Origin: Multifurca ochricompacta
Lineage: Eukaryota > Basidiomycota > Agaricomycetes > Russulales > Russulaceae
Reading direction: 5' to 3'
Assembly: GCA_022496185.1 (NCBI GenBank)
Contig: WTXG01000014.1
Coordinates: 62,001-126,000 of the forward strand
Length of the DNA stretch: 64,000 nucleotides
Shown here: positions 23,033 through 33,924 of the stretch, piece after piece
How positions within the stretch are numbered: the first letter of the stretch is position 1
How the letters are laid out: every line of letters begins with the position of its first letter
Position numbers and translations under genes: made by a program
Notes under the pieces: model-generated
Told to the model about the DNA's origin: nothing
Databases searched by the model: none
The model's input: only the letters and a program-made list of their open reading frames with translations

Positions 23033-24988
23033 ATGATCGTCTCTCTTTTTGTCTTAGGGCTTCTGTTGTTCCCTTCTGCTAATGCGTTCTGGCGTCTCCC
23101 ATGCGCCAAACCAGTTCTCAATGCCCGCGTCGACCCCATCGTTAGTCCTGGGAAGGCAAGTGGCCATTCTCATACCATAATGGGCTCTGGTGGTGTGCAA
23201 ACTCGTTTGACCATGGGAGAACTGAGCTGATTCTTCATAATAGCCATTGGATTCGGTACCACCTTCGCAGACTTGCGTAATTCCCAGTGCACAACGTGCA
23301 AGGTTAAAGATGACAAGTCTGCGTATTGGATTCCTGAGCTGGTAAGTAGCACGCCCACGCCCACGCCCTTCCAAATGTTAATGGACTGATTTCCCAAATT
23401 CAGTACTATCAGTTCAAAAATGGCACCTTCCAAGTGGTCGGTCATGGTGGAATGCTCGCGTATGTCTGATTTGCGATTTAATTAATTTTTGAGGGGATCC
23501 CCTGATTGGTATTATAGGTACTATCTCCAGCGCGGCGCCGCGAATGAGACCGTGCAAGCCTTTCCTGATGGTCTTCGCATGCTCGCAGGAAGCCCATTTC
23601 TCCGAAGCAATACCGGCACCCCCGAATCAAAGGCCATTTCTTGGAACTGGTCAGTTCATTTCATTTCTCAATCTATATCTATCTATCTCATCTGCTGATA
23701 TTGGGCTACGATCAGCATTGACTTTAACGGCCCTCCGGAACCGCAGACCCCAGGATTTCATAACACTCGCTGCCCGAGCGGTCTTAGGGCCCAAGTCTTC
23801 TTTCCTTCCTGCTGGGACGGTGTGAACCTCGATTCCCCGGACCACAAGTCCCATATGGCTTACCCTGATGGGGTTGATAATGGCATGTGCCCGCCTTCGC
23901 ATCCGATTCACCTCGTGTCCCTCTTCTTTGAGGTGTATTTCGAAGTGGCTCCGTTCAATGCCCTGAACGATGGTGGGCGCTTCGTCCTCGCGAATGGTGA
24001 TCCCACTGGTTACGGGCTGCACGCTGATTTTATGAACGGTTGGGACCGCAGCGTGCTCTCACGTGCCGTGGCAACATGCAAGGCCGATTCTGGTGTCATC
24101 GAAGACTGTCCCGTGTTCAAGAATGAGGGCCGTTTCGTGGCAGATGCCGACATGAATGCCTGCTCCGCGACGAATCCTTTGCTTGAAGAGAAAGTTACCG
24201 CGGGAAGCCTCTTGCGAAACTTGCCCGGCTGCGTCGCGGTAACCGATGGCCCAGCGGCTGCCTCTGCTGCAAATATCGTTCAGGGATGCACACCTGGGAC
24301 AGGTGTCCCAGTTCCGATCTCTAACCCGCCGTCGAACACGACCTCCGCGCCTTCTTCCGTAGCCAACCCGTCGTCCAGCACTACTTCGTCGGGAACTTCA
24401 TCCCTGTTGGGCACCATCACCATCCCCGCCCCCACTTCCACTCAAACGACGCCTTCTCTTTCTTCTTCTTTGCCTTCTAGCAGCATACCTACCACCACGG
24501 CACTGCCCACCACTCACTCGGAGATTCCCGTGACTTCCCTACCGTCCGCTGTTCCATCTGGCACGCATGATAGCGGGAGCCATGACCCACATCCATCACC
24601 TAGCTCTAGCAAGGTTTCTTCGAGTTCCAGCCCCATCCCCTCTTCTGTCGTCTCTGTCACGCAAGCACCTAAAGCGACGAAGACGATGAGTGTTTACACT
24701 AAGAAGCCCGTTCCATCGTCTCCATCCTCTGGGCACCACGGAAAGGACCATGGAAAGGATCATGGACACAAAGGCGGACATGGGCACGGGCACGACAATA
24801 AGCATGGTCATGGGCACGAGCACGAACACGGTCACAAGCATCATAACGAGCAACCACAGCAGGACGATGACCTGGATGACTGCGACATGCCCGCGCCGAC
24901 CCTTCGCCCTAGTAAGAACGCCAGCACCCCTCATGCGCATCGTCGTCATCACGCTAAGCGTGGACACGGATCGCGCATGTTCATCTGA
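23033..24988 (+). CDS. Secreted DUF1996 protein with Ser/Thr stalk and His-rich tail
   Basis: Five exons (23033-23192, 23244-23341, 23404-23459, 23518-23649, 23716-24988), in the same positions as the 19734 paralogue, with phases that agree. A signal peptide (MIVSLFVLGLLLFPSANA) precedes FWRLPCAKPV. The DUF1996 domain matches the paralogue closely (SPDHKSHMAYPDGVDNGMC, NGDPTGYGLHADFMNGWD). It then gains about 110 residues of Ser/Thr/Pro (likely O-glycosylated linker). A histidine-rich segment follows (about 24730-24845; repeated GHGH, HEHEH and KDHGKDHGHK). The end is acidic then basic (DDDLDDCD, HRRHHAKRGHG). The His tract could bind metal ions such as Cu or Zn outside the cell; this is inference. 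No GPI signal is evident at the C-terminus. Confidence 0.88.
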
Positions 24989-24989
24989 T

Positions 24990-26300
24990 ATGTGCACACA
25001 CACTCACACACACCAGACACAACAGACGCATTCCCTTTCCCTCCCCATTCAACTTTTTCTTTTTTTTTCCTCCTTCCTCTTCTCCTTCGCTGATCCGTCT
25101 GAGACTGCTCGCTCCACTCTTCTTATTCCTTCTTTATCTTTTTCATTCCCTGGTATCCTCGTTCTCTCTCTCTGTCTCTCTCTGTCTCTGCTCCGCTCAC
25201 CATGTGGGCGCAACATGACGCGCGTCGGCGACGCGCACTAAGCTTCTCAAAAAACCAAAATTGATAACTTCCGTGCCGCAGAGCGCTTGTTTCCCCTTCC
25301 CCCCCTCCCCCAAACACACACCCTTTCCTCGCTATTTTCATTCACTCTCGTGCGCGTGATATTGATGTTTATCCGCAAATGCACCCTCCCCCTCCCCCTT
25401 TTTTTTTTCTTTCTCTGTACTTGAAGTAACCTGCCCCCGTGCGCGTGTGCACTAAAACTGTGTAGTACATGCGTGTACGGGTAGGGGGAAATACACGCTG
25501 TCGAACAGCAAAGTCCGGCCCCGCAACCTATATAACGATCGATCGATGCATGTGGCATGTTCTTTTTCTTTCTGTACGTCCTTTCTATTACATTGCAATA
25601 CAAAATGCACTTGTCATTTTTCTGGAGTGAGAGAGAGAAAGAGAAGTCATGACGATACAATACGCAGACCGATGCCCAAAAGTGTTCGATGTTTGAAGTT
25701 AATCCCCGTTGATTCCTCATGAGACTGTGATAAAAAATAATAAGTATGACTGTGCGATTTGCGAACTCTTATGATTGGCGTCTTTTAATTGAACTCGGGG
25801 AACGCGGAGATCTGTTCATTGTCATGGTAAAACGAGATGCCTGGGAGCAGAGCAGGGGTGATAAGAATGCCTTTAGCGTGCGTGACGGTGATACACATGA
25901 CAATAATAATAACTATTATTAAGTACGCATGACCCCGCCAACTGGTCTGCTAATAATTTTTTTTTTTTTTTGTTCTCAAAGGAGATAGGGGAGATGGAGA
26001 ACTGGCTTCATTTGTACGAATGTGAAGAGACCCGAGAGTGGGTCTTTTCGAGGAGGGAGTTGGTGATAAAGCGGTGCTCGAGTTAGAGCCCGCTATTAAC
26101 GTGAACGAGTACAACCTCGCATCAAAGGAAACAAGTGTGTGTGCGTGGGCGTGTGCGTGGGCGTGTGAAATTTTGAGTGCCCGACACGTTATTTGACCAT
26201 GTTTGTTCAGTCATTTGGATGGAGTCGGCCTGGGCCTGCTTCGAGCCACTTGACTCAAACTTAACTCTCTCTCAATTCTCAGACTCTTTTTTCACAGACA
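24990..26300. other. Intergenic, low-complexity, no supported gene
   Basis: Plus strand is CT-rich to about 25230 (including a (tc)n/tctgtctc stretch near 25162-25192), then mixed. A (gtgtgc)n-like run lies at 26134-26165. No conserved frame was recognised. Upstream of SAP18 this should hold its promoter. Confidence 0.4.
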
Positions 26301-26301
26301 A

Positions 26302-27431
26302 ATGGAGGAGAAGACACCTGCTGGTCAACCCATCATTGACAGGGAAAAGGTTATCTCTCACATCACCGCTCGACTTCTTTTTTTTTTTTTCCTCACCCTT
26401 TCACCCTCTCTCTAGACGGCACCTTTTCTTATACGTGCATTTGTCAAAATCGGTTCATTTCATAGGCTTCCTCAATTTCAAGATGGACCCCTTCCAATAG
26501 CAGACGAGTTGCAGATATTCACATGGTATGTTACGTTTTCGTTCGTTGTGCAGGTGGTGGGCCCGCGCCTCTGAGATGTTCACCGTCTCATTCACACACC
26601 CATACCCATATGGACAAAAAAAAAAAGGAAAGACGCGACGCTCTTCGAGCTTCTGACGACCATTCGAAATTCCGCGCCCAATACGCTCGAATACCGTCAC
26701 CCTCTCGCGCGTTACTCGTTCGCACTATCTACGCCGACGCGGGTAACCGTGGACAATTCGCGCAGAAGGACCTGGGTGTTGTGTATTCGCGTGACACCCT
26801 CGGCGACCTCGGCAGCGTCGAACAACTGGTTGACGACAATGACGACGACGACAATGCTGCTCCAGATAGCTCGGCGCGCCAGAAGGATGCGCGTACGCTC
26901 GACGAGTTGCGGTTTGTGCCCGGGGACTATCTTTGTGTCGCCGTGATGCTTCCCAAGAACGTACAGGCGAGCTTATCTGGGGAGGGATTGTCTGCAAAGG
27001 GGGGCTCCGGTGGCGCCTTGGCGTCATCTTCTTCCGCGGCCGCAAATGGTTGGAAGAGTGGTGGGGGGCTTGGACGAGGCGTGAATGCTTCTGCTGCGGG
27101 CGGTGGCCCTTCTCCTGGGGTGGGACGTGGAGGAGGACATTGGCGTGGAGGGTCGGATGCACCTCCTCAGCCCGCTCGTAGTCGTGGAGATCGTGGAGGA
27201 GGCGAATTTAGTGGTGGTGGTCGTGGGGATCGCGACAGGGACCGAGACCGAGACCGTGAGGGAGGTGGGCGGTTTAGGGAGGACAGGGACAGACGTCCAC
27301 CACTACCTAAGAGAGAATCACCACCTCCCAGGGGACCACGGAGTGACCGAGATCGTAGTGGAAGGGATAGACGATCACCTTCTCGGTCTCGGTCACGGTC
27401 GCGTTCTCCACCAGCTCGTAGAAGGAGATAA
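26302..27431 (+). CDS. SAP18: SAP18, histone deacetylase complex / splicing-associated subunit
   Basis: Three exons (26302-26349, 26416-26525, 26628-27431). Exon 2 reads TAPFLIRAFVKIGSFHRL and DGPLPIADELQIFTW. Exon 3 begins KDATLFELLTTIRN and later has YADAGNRGQFAQKDLGVVYS and RTLDELRFVPGDYLCVAVM. This is the ubiquitin-like SAP18 fold in its normal order. SAP18 bridges Sin3-type histone deacetylase complexes and the ASAP/PSAP exon-junction modules. After the core comes a Gly-rich region and an Arg-Asp/Arg-Ser tail (DRDRDRDRE, SPSRSRSRSRSPP), as in proteins tied to splicing. Within exon 3 the frame changes at 26721: TACTCGTTC is in one frame and CGCACTATC in the next. One C seems missing, since the family reads YSFR. 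Probably an assembly indel in an essential-type gene. Confidence 0.85.
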
Positions 27432-27632
27432 ATTGTGTGTGTTTTTTTTTTGACGACTTAAAAATCTATCGGAATTATCGGACCGGTTAAGTGTTGAAGT
27501 TGGTTGTTTTTTTTGTGTTGAAACACGCGACACGCGAACAACGCGAAACACTCACGCTCACGCGAGGAATACGTGCCTTGCCTAGTACACACTCATCTTT
27601 CTCTCTTCTCTTGTTCATTTCATTTTAATTAT

Positions 27633-29623
27633 ATGGGCAACTCTTCATCTAGAAATGATAAATTCACGATACCACCAGGTTTTATGCCCCCAAACTATCC
27701 AGTATACCCTCAATTTACAACATCATCATCCACTTGGAACCCCTTCAAACGATACAAAATGAAGAAAAGGGAGAAAGTTCTCAGGGAGTATCTCTACACT
27801 ACACCTATGATCTTTCAATATCCTGGTGCACTCGCAGGTGCGCAGATATACAATGCTCTACAGGACCATCCATCGATAAGAATCCGCATATAGTCACTCA
27901 GCCTGGACAGAACTTGGTACAACCCGGAATTCCGCAGGTGCATAATGCTGTCTCGGTAGCTCCCATCACTACCAATGGAATTACTTCAGATGTAGCAGCT
28001 CTACCTTTTGCAGCCCAGATGCCCGTCCCAACTGCTGCTCCTGTTCAACGGCAGTTCCTGCTAATGCCCCAGTCATACCACAACAGATGGTGCCACCGAT
28101 GGGATACCCAGCTGCCTTTGACTATTCTGCCTATCTCGATCCACGCGTCCCTGTAGCTCCCGTCATCCCACGCCGTTCTCGTCGATCCCAGCGACGCCAC
28201 CATCGACACCACCGTAGCCGCCGGCGTAGTCCGACACCGTCTACAGAATCGAGCGTGTCCGAGACAGAATCATCCTACGCCAGTCCATCTTCATATGAAT
28301 CTTCCGATTATCCGCGGTATCATCGACAGCATCACTCTAGCAATGGACATAATCATAATCCACTCCCGCGTCCTCCAAAAGATGTACTCGATAGTACTCC
28401 CTTCCGCGGTCTGCTTACCCAACTTCCAAGCACGCAGTACAGAACCTGGGGAGTGGGCAGCGCTGTCGTTCCTCCCCCAATGGGTCAGCAACAGTCGAAC
28501 ACATACAGCAATGCACGCCCAAGCAAAAAACGTGGCGGGCTTTTCGGTCTTACTAGTAGGCAGCGCGACCAGTACCCAATACCTTCTCTCAGAGCTGCAA
28601 CTGGCGTACTCGCGCAACAGTTCATTGCACCCACAATGGGGATGCCAGAGGCTCAGCCTGCACCACCACCACCCGCTGCGGCGGCGGCAACACCTTCGCC
28701 CATGGCCCCCGTAATCCCCCGAACCCCCCAAATGCGCATGCCCACTCCAGATCCAGCATCTGCCACGTCACAAGCGCCACCTGTGATCCCCCCAGGAACT
28801 AATATGCCCATGCCATCTCCCGCACCTGCAGGCTCGACGCCCTTTATCGGTGCTGGTTTCACAACTCCCAGGATTGTGGCCGGAGCTCCACTGTCGGGTG
28901 GCCAGACTATGATGCCTGGGGCTAGTCCATCTGTCGGACCGGTCCCCATGCCCACGCCAATGGGGGGTAATGGGGTACCTATGCCATCACCTATGATCGG
29001 TAATGGCGGTATGCTACACCCAGCGATGGGTACGATGGCACCTTCTTATGGAGGCGGTATAGGCGGCGGCGGCGGCGGCATGCTACCGGTACTCAGATTC
29101 AACGGGTATGGAGAGAACTCTGGTCTTTTGTATCACTCGCCACATGCGGTGATGTATCAGGAGGAGCTGTACCCTACGGCGTTACACCTATTCGAGGCGC
29201 TCAAGTTTCTTGATCATAGGCCTGATTTGGCGGACCGTATTAGAGAGTGTGAACGCGTCGAGGATGTTAGCGTGATTAGCGCGGACCTGGCGGAATATAC
29301 ACGGCGGGATTGGGGAACTGTCGCCCTTGCCAAGGTGGGTGTTTTTTTTTTACAGCTTGGAAGTTGGAATGAGGGGTGCTGATCGAGAGACGACGGGGGC
29401 TTTTTTTTTTTTTTCAAAGATGGACGAAGTGCTGTACCTCAAGTTCCGCCAACATAGGGAGCTGCGAGCATTGCTCTTGAACACCTACCCGGCTGAACTC
29501 GTCTACGCTGAGTCGGGCGACCATTTCTGGGGGGATGGAGCTGGTAATGGCCGTAACGAACTAGGGAATTCCCTCATGCGCGTGCGCGGGAGACTACGTG
29601 CTGAAGGAGGTATGCCGCCCTGA
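27633..29623 (+). CDS. NADAR-domain protein with proline-rich N-terminus
   Basis: The last 160 residues form a NADAR (DUF1768, YbiA-like) domain: FNGYGENSGLLYHSPHAV, LYPTALHLFEALKFLDHRPDLADRIR, then across an intron (29335-29419) LKFRQHRELRALLLNTYPAELVYAESGDHFWGDG and GRNELGNSLMRVR. Bacterial and plant relatives hydrolyse N-glycosidic bonds of damaged riboflavin intermediates; some act on ADP-ribosylated bases. The start MGNSSSRNDK at 27633 fits N-myristoylation. Exon 1 ends at 27837 (intron 27838-27893). Between lie His/Arg/Ser-rich and Pro/Met/Gly-rich low-complexity regions. The frame must change between about 28040 and 28075: AAPVQ is in one frame and VIPQQMVPPMGYP in the next. No normal-size intron fits, so a single-base indel is likely. 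The final residues after GRLRAEGG may instead continue in another exon. Confidence 0.8.
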
Positions 29624-29629
29624 CCCGAA

Positions 29630-32205
29630 ACAAAAAAAATCAATCTTTTTTTAAGAAGAAGAAAAAATCGAAAAGAAAGGGCCCGTTTTTTTAGGGGTTT
29701 TGAAAAATATTCCTACGCCCGCCTCCACCTCCGCCCCCTTCTCGCTCCGTTTCTCGTTTCACCTCTATTTTTTGTTTTTGTTTTTTTGTTTCAACGTTTA
29801 TGTGTGTAAGAGTATCTTGGTGGTACAGCCCAAATGTTTTTTTTGTACTTCTAATTGGGTAGGTGTTTTTTTTTTTTGGCTACGACGGGTTCGTAGTCTT
29901 GTATATGTATTTCCCGCTTCATGTCCCTCCCGGTCCCAGTTTCCCCACATTTCATTTCACTTCCAAAGGTGTATCTCGAAACGAATAATGGCTCTTTCGT
30001 TCGTGTATCTACTTTCCCATGTCCATGGTCCCCTTGTTCATGTCATTAGACTCACGACGTTTTTTTAACTAACTAACCCACAACAACAACTGCACACATT
30101 ACCTCACGACTACGCCCACCCACTACGCGATACCTTTCCTCACACCTTACCAATCCCCCCCCCCCTCCCGTACACCTTAAAAAATTTAGAAAGGAATGAT
30201 AAGAGAATTGAAATACTACTACTTTGGTGCTGGCCTGACCTGACAATACAGATGACAAGGAGGAAATATATCAAATACTCTCTCTCACCCGCCGAAGTCA
30301 GTCAGAAGGCCGCGCTAACAGCCCGGAACAAATATTAATATTTTCTTTTATGGGAAGTTTTTGGACGGGGGGAAAGGGGGGTGGCAGCGGGGGGGGAGTT
30401 CCGGCTTTCAGAAAAAAAAGTCACGAATCAGCCGCTCTCATCGGGTTAGTTGTGGACACACACATATCCTCTACGATCCATCCCGCTAGCCACCCCAGCA
30501 AAAAATACTTGTATTAAGTGGTGTTAGAAACGAAATTTGGATGGAATCGAGTTCTCCCTCATACAATAAACCTATTTTATTATTTTAGAAAATGATTTGA
30601 TTTGATTTGATTGATTTGATTTGAAACGTGCCAGTGAGCTCCGTTCGATCTCCATTTGAGGGGGAGGAACCATGCATCATTTTGTATTTTGGAAGGAAAA
30701 GAACGGAAGGACAGGGAAAGGGCTATTTGTGCCTGGTTGGGAACAAACAAAGACTTTTGCGGCGCAGATCATTATATCGAGATAGATGGATTGTGAGTTG
30801 TGAGTTGTGAGTTGTGAGTTGTGAGTATGGACTAGACTGGACTGGACTTTGTGGTTGACATTGACATGGCTTATTGCCTGTCGCATGTTGCCTGTCTCCG
30901 ACATGGTCGGGGACGCTCTGTCCCCGCTTGGTCGAAAGCAAGGAGGGAGGAGGGAGGAAAGGTATCACGAGGCCGAACCAGACCCCAAATTTTAAGGATA
31001 TATATATATTCTAGGAATTATTGCGAGGGGGGGGGAAATGTATGTGTGTGTGAGAGAGAAGTGAGCGGGTAATTCGTAAGTAAGAGAAGATCCCGGAGGT
31101 ACGGCGGTTTACATTTCAATCACGACCCGGTGTTAAAAGCCGAACAATCTTGCGAGTTGGGTTCCACGACGCATGTAAGTTTGTGTAATTAATTAAGAAT
31201 CCAATGGATATTGCATCGTTTAAGCGCTAAAGAGTCCCAGGGTCTTCAAGGGTGTGTGTGGGGTGGGTACTTAAGCACCTACGTGTACAGCAATTCACGA
31301 GCTTTTCCCGGGGAGGAGTTTAAGATGCCGTCCTTGTTAGGGGAAATGAATCACGTCCTGCACGAGTCAAGTTGAGCAAGAAAGTCATGTTCTATAAGGC
31401 GGAACCTGTAGCCTCGATTTCCTCCCAGTTTGTTCAAGTTCAGGTGTAAAACCCCAGTCACCGAGAATTGTGGGAAAAAAACACAGTGCCAGCACAGCCA
31501 CCTCCTTGTGATAAATGCCCCTTACCCTCTGCCCATTTGCATTTGACCCATGAACATGGATATTCTCCTCAATAACACCAGACAAGAACCCCCTCCCCCC
31601 CCCCCTCCCTTCCCAGTCGGTTGACCAAAGAGCAGAAGATTTTGAATGATTTCCATGGATTAAGAATTTTCCAAGAACCCAGGCAACCCGAACAACCAAG
31701 GGGCAAATGAGCTAGACCCATGAGCTGGACAACCAAGCGTTCTTATGACGAGAAACCGTGGGGGTTGGTAATGTATGACAGTTAGGTTCAGCTTTGAGTG
31801 GTTCCGCAGCCACGGATTTCACCAAGCTTTTTGGTGACCGTTCCGCTCGCTATAAGTTATAGTACCCCTCTCAGTAGTCAAGAATCAAGTTTTGGCAACA
31901 AACCATCTAGGAAACTATCCAGGGAAAAAGTATAATCGAGGCTCAAGCTCTATAAGGCCAACCTAGACTCAGCGCCACACACAAGAAGAAAAAAATTATA
32001 TCCGACGTGTAAACATGACCAAACAACCTCCGAGTCGTCGGACGGGAGAACGTTTCCATACAACTCACACACACACGCACTCCCCTTTCTCTCTTGTATC
32101 CTCACAATTTTTTACCCTTGAGACCTCTCGGAAATGGGAAAATGGTGTGTTATGGTTTGCTTGCGCCCAGAATTATGCCAATTAACGTTACGTAGGACAT
32201 CAGAA
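29630..32205. other. Intergenic, repeats, no supported gene
   Basis: About 2.6 kb without a recognisable protein. Contains homopolymer-rich 3' sequence of the NADAR gene, a ttgattt-type repeat at 30597-30622, five copies of ttgtgag at 30791-30826, and a G/C run region at 30365-30400. Promoter sequence for the next gene is expected at the right end. An upstream exon beginning MTKQPPSRRTGERF at 32015 that joins in phase at 32143 is possible. Confidence 0.4.
30791..30826. repeat. (ttgtgag)n microsatellite
   Basis: Five tandem heptamers in the spacer after the NADAR gene. Confidence 0.9.
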
Positions 32206-32209
32206 TACT

Positions 32210-33920
32210 ATGACGACGTGCTCGGCGCTAAGATTAAAAGCTTGGTGTACGCTTGTAATTTCACAACGACTTGCCCCTCTCCGTTCTCAAATGAGTTGAC
32301 CGCGTCATTCCCTGTTGTTGTTCATCTAGTTCTGGAGCCGTGAAAAGATCAAAACTTGAAAAGTCTGAGCCCTCGATATCATATGAAGCTTTTGTGGAAG
32401 ACCTTGATCCTGGGGACTCTTTTACTACAACCTTGACAGAGCTGCTCGTCAGGGTCCGTCATATCTGTTTCCCGTGTTGTGTTGTGTTGTTTCGCCTCCA
32501 ATTAATCAGGGTATTATCACATCATAGGAAATGGCCGAGCGCCGACACCGACAAGCCGCGGCCGACCGTCGACTCATATCCGATCGTACCGCCAAAGGCC
32601 TGCGTACTCTTGCCGCACCCCAACGCGTCTATCGTGACCGCGGCGCGCGCGGGATAAGCTCTCGTCGTTCACTTAATCTTACCGACTATCTCGTTGTTCC
32701 CCCAGAAGAGATGGAACTCGATGACGATAACGATAGCCTGGAGAGTATGATGGACCGATTCGACCCTTCTAGTACTGTCGAGGGCGCTCGCATCAACTCA
32801 GATTTATATGACGTTTACGCTAACCCTGGGTCTTGTACGTTCACTCACTCTTCTCCCTTTCTCCCTCCTTTCAGGCTTTTTCTTTTGCTTTGCGCTTACA
32901 CTCAACACTCAACCCCACATTAGCCTCCATCTCCGAACCACATCTCACTCCCGCACCACCCCAATTGCGACACATGCTACGCTCTGCCACACGACGCGAG
33001 GATTGGGGCCTCCTGCGTGAAACCTCCCCCGACGGCTGGGGCCCACCATCCTCCGCCCCGGTTCCATCAGCATCGCCACTCACGCGCCAGCCATCCATCC
33101 GGCGTCCCCCGGCCCGCTCTCGGACCGTAGATTTCACGGACTTTACCTCTCGGCGCCGCTCTTCCGGACGAGAAGGTAACAATAACAACCACACAATCGC
33201 GGGCGACGCCCAACAGCAGACGAGTCTGCAACACAGCCACCTGGATCTCCATCTCCATCAGCTTCGGTATCGGCATCACCACGTCTTGCCTCAATATCAA
33301 ATACGACAAGCGTGCCGCCCCGCAGGTTCTTCCCATTCCGTCGTCCAGAGTTACCGTGGAGCCCGATACCAGAGAGCGTGGGTACGAGCACGAGTACGAG
33401 TACTGGCACGAGTACGACTACAGCTACAACTACAGGAACGAGTACGCGCTCGAGTCCAGGACCAGGATCGGTGCCAGAGTCGACATCAGTATCAATGACG
33501 ACAACAACAACGGGGACGACGACGCAGGCAGATTTACGCGACCAACGCACTTTCCTCTCTTGGCTCCCCAGTAGTACACTGCTTTCTCTCCCACCACCGC
33601 CCCCTGCAGACCTGCGAGGCCCACGAGCGACGCCACGATTACGTCGTGGTGGTGTGCGTCCCCCAGAATCGCTGTTTCCTAGGCCACATGCACATGCACA
33701 TTTACATGGGATGATGTTACGCACTGAATCTCCAGAATTGATCGTGGACAGCATGCATTCGAATAATGCCGTTTCTGCTACTACCGCAGGTGCAGGCGTT
33801 GATGTAGGTGCAGGTGTAGGTGCAGGTGCAGATGCCGAAGGTGGTGGTCCGCCTGCGACGTCTACTCCCCCGCCTGTAGTGGATGCGTCGCGGGGGCTGT
33901 CACCGTCACCTGCAGAATAG
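32210..33920 (+). CDS. Conserved-looking low-complexity protein, function unknown
   Basis: Five exons fit well: 32210-32244, 32330-32453, 32528-32834, 32924-33175 and 33217-33920. Every phase agrees. The start reads MTTCSALRLKA. A charged region follows (SGAVKRSKLEKSEPSISYE, then EMAERRHRQAAADRR). Next comes the most protein-like part: RSLNLTDYLVVPPEEMELDDD and LESMMDRFDP. The second half is Pro/Ser-rich, then a Thr/Ser repeat (about 33365-33430, alternating ST and GT), then a Gly-Ala-Val repeat near 33790-33840. No signal peptide or membrane span was seen. I do not recognise a named domain; the basic and acidic patches suggest a nuclear or regulatory protein, which is inference only. Intron 4 is just 41 bp. 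Confidence 0.65.
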
Positions 33921-33924
33921 GCGG

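Noticed and set aside
33067..33754. Minus-strand frames of 89 and 203 residues
   Set aside because: They mirror the low-complexity Thr/Ser and Arg repeats of the plus-strand gene at 32210-33920.
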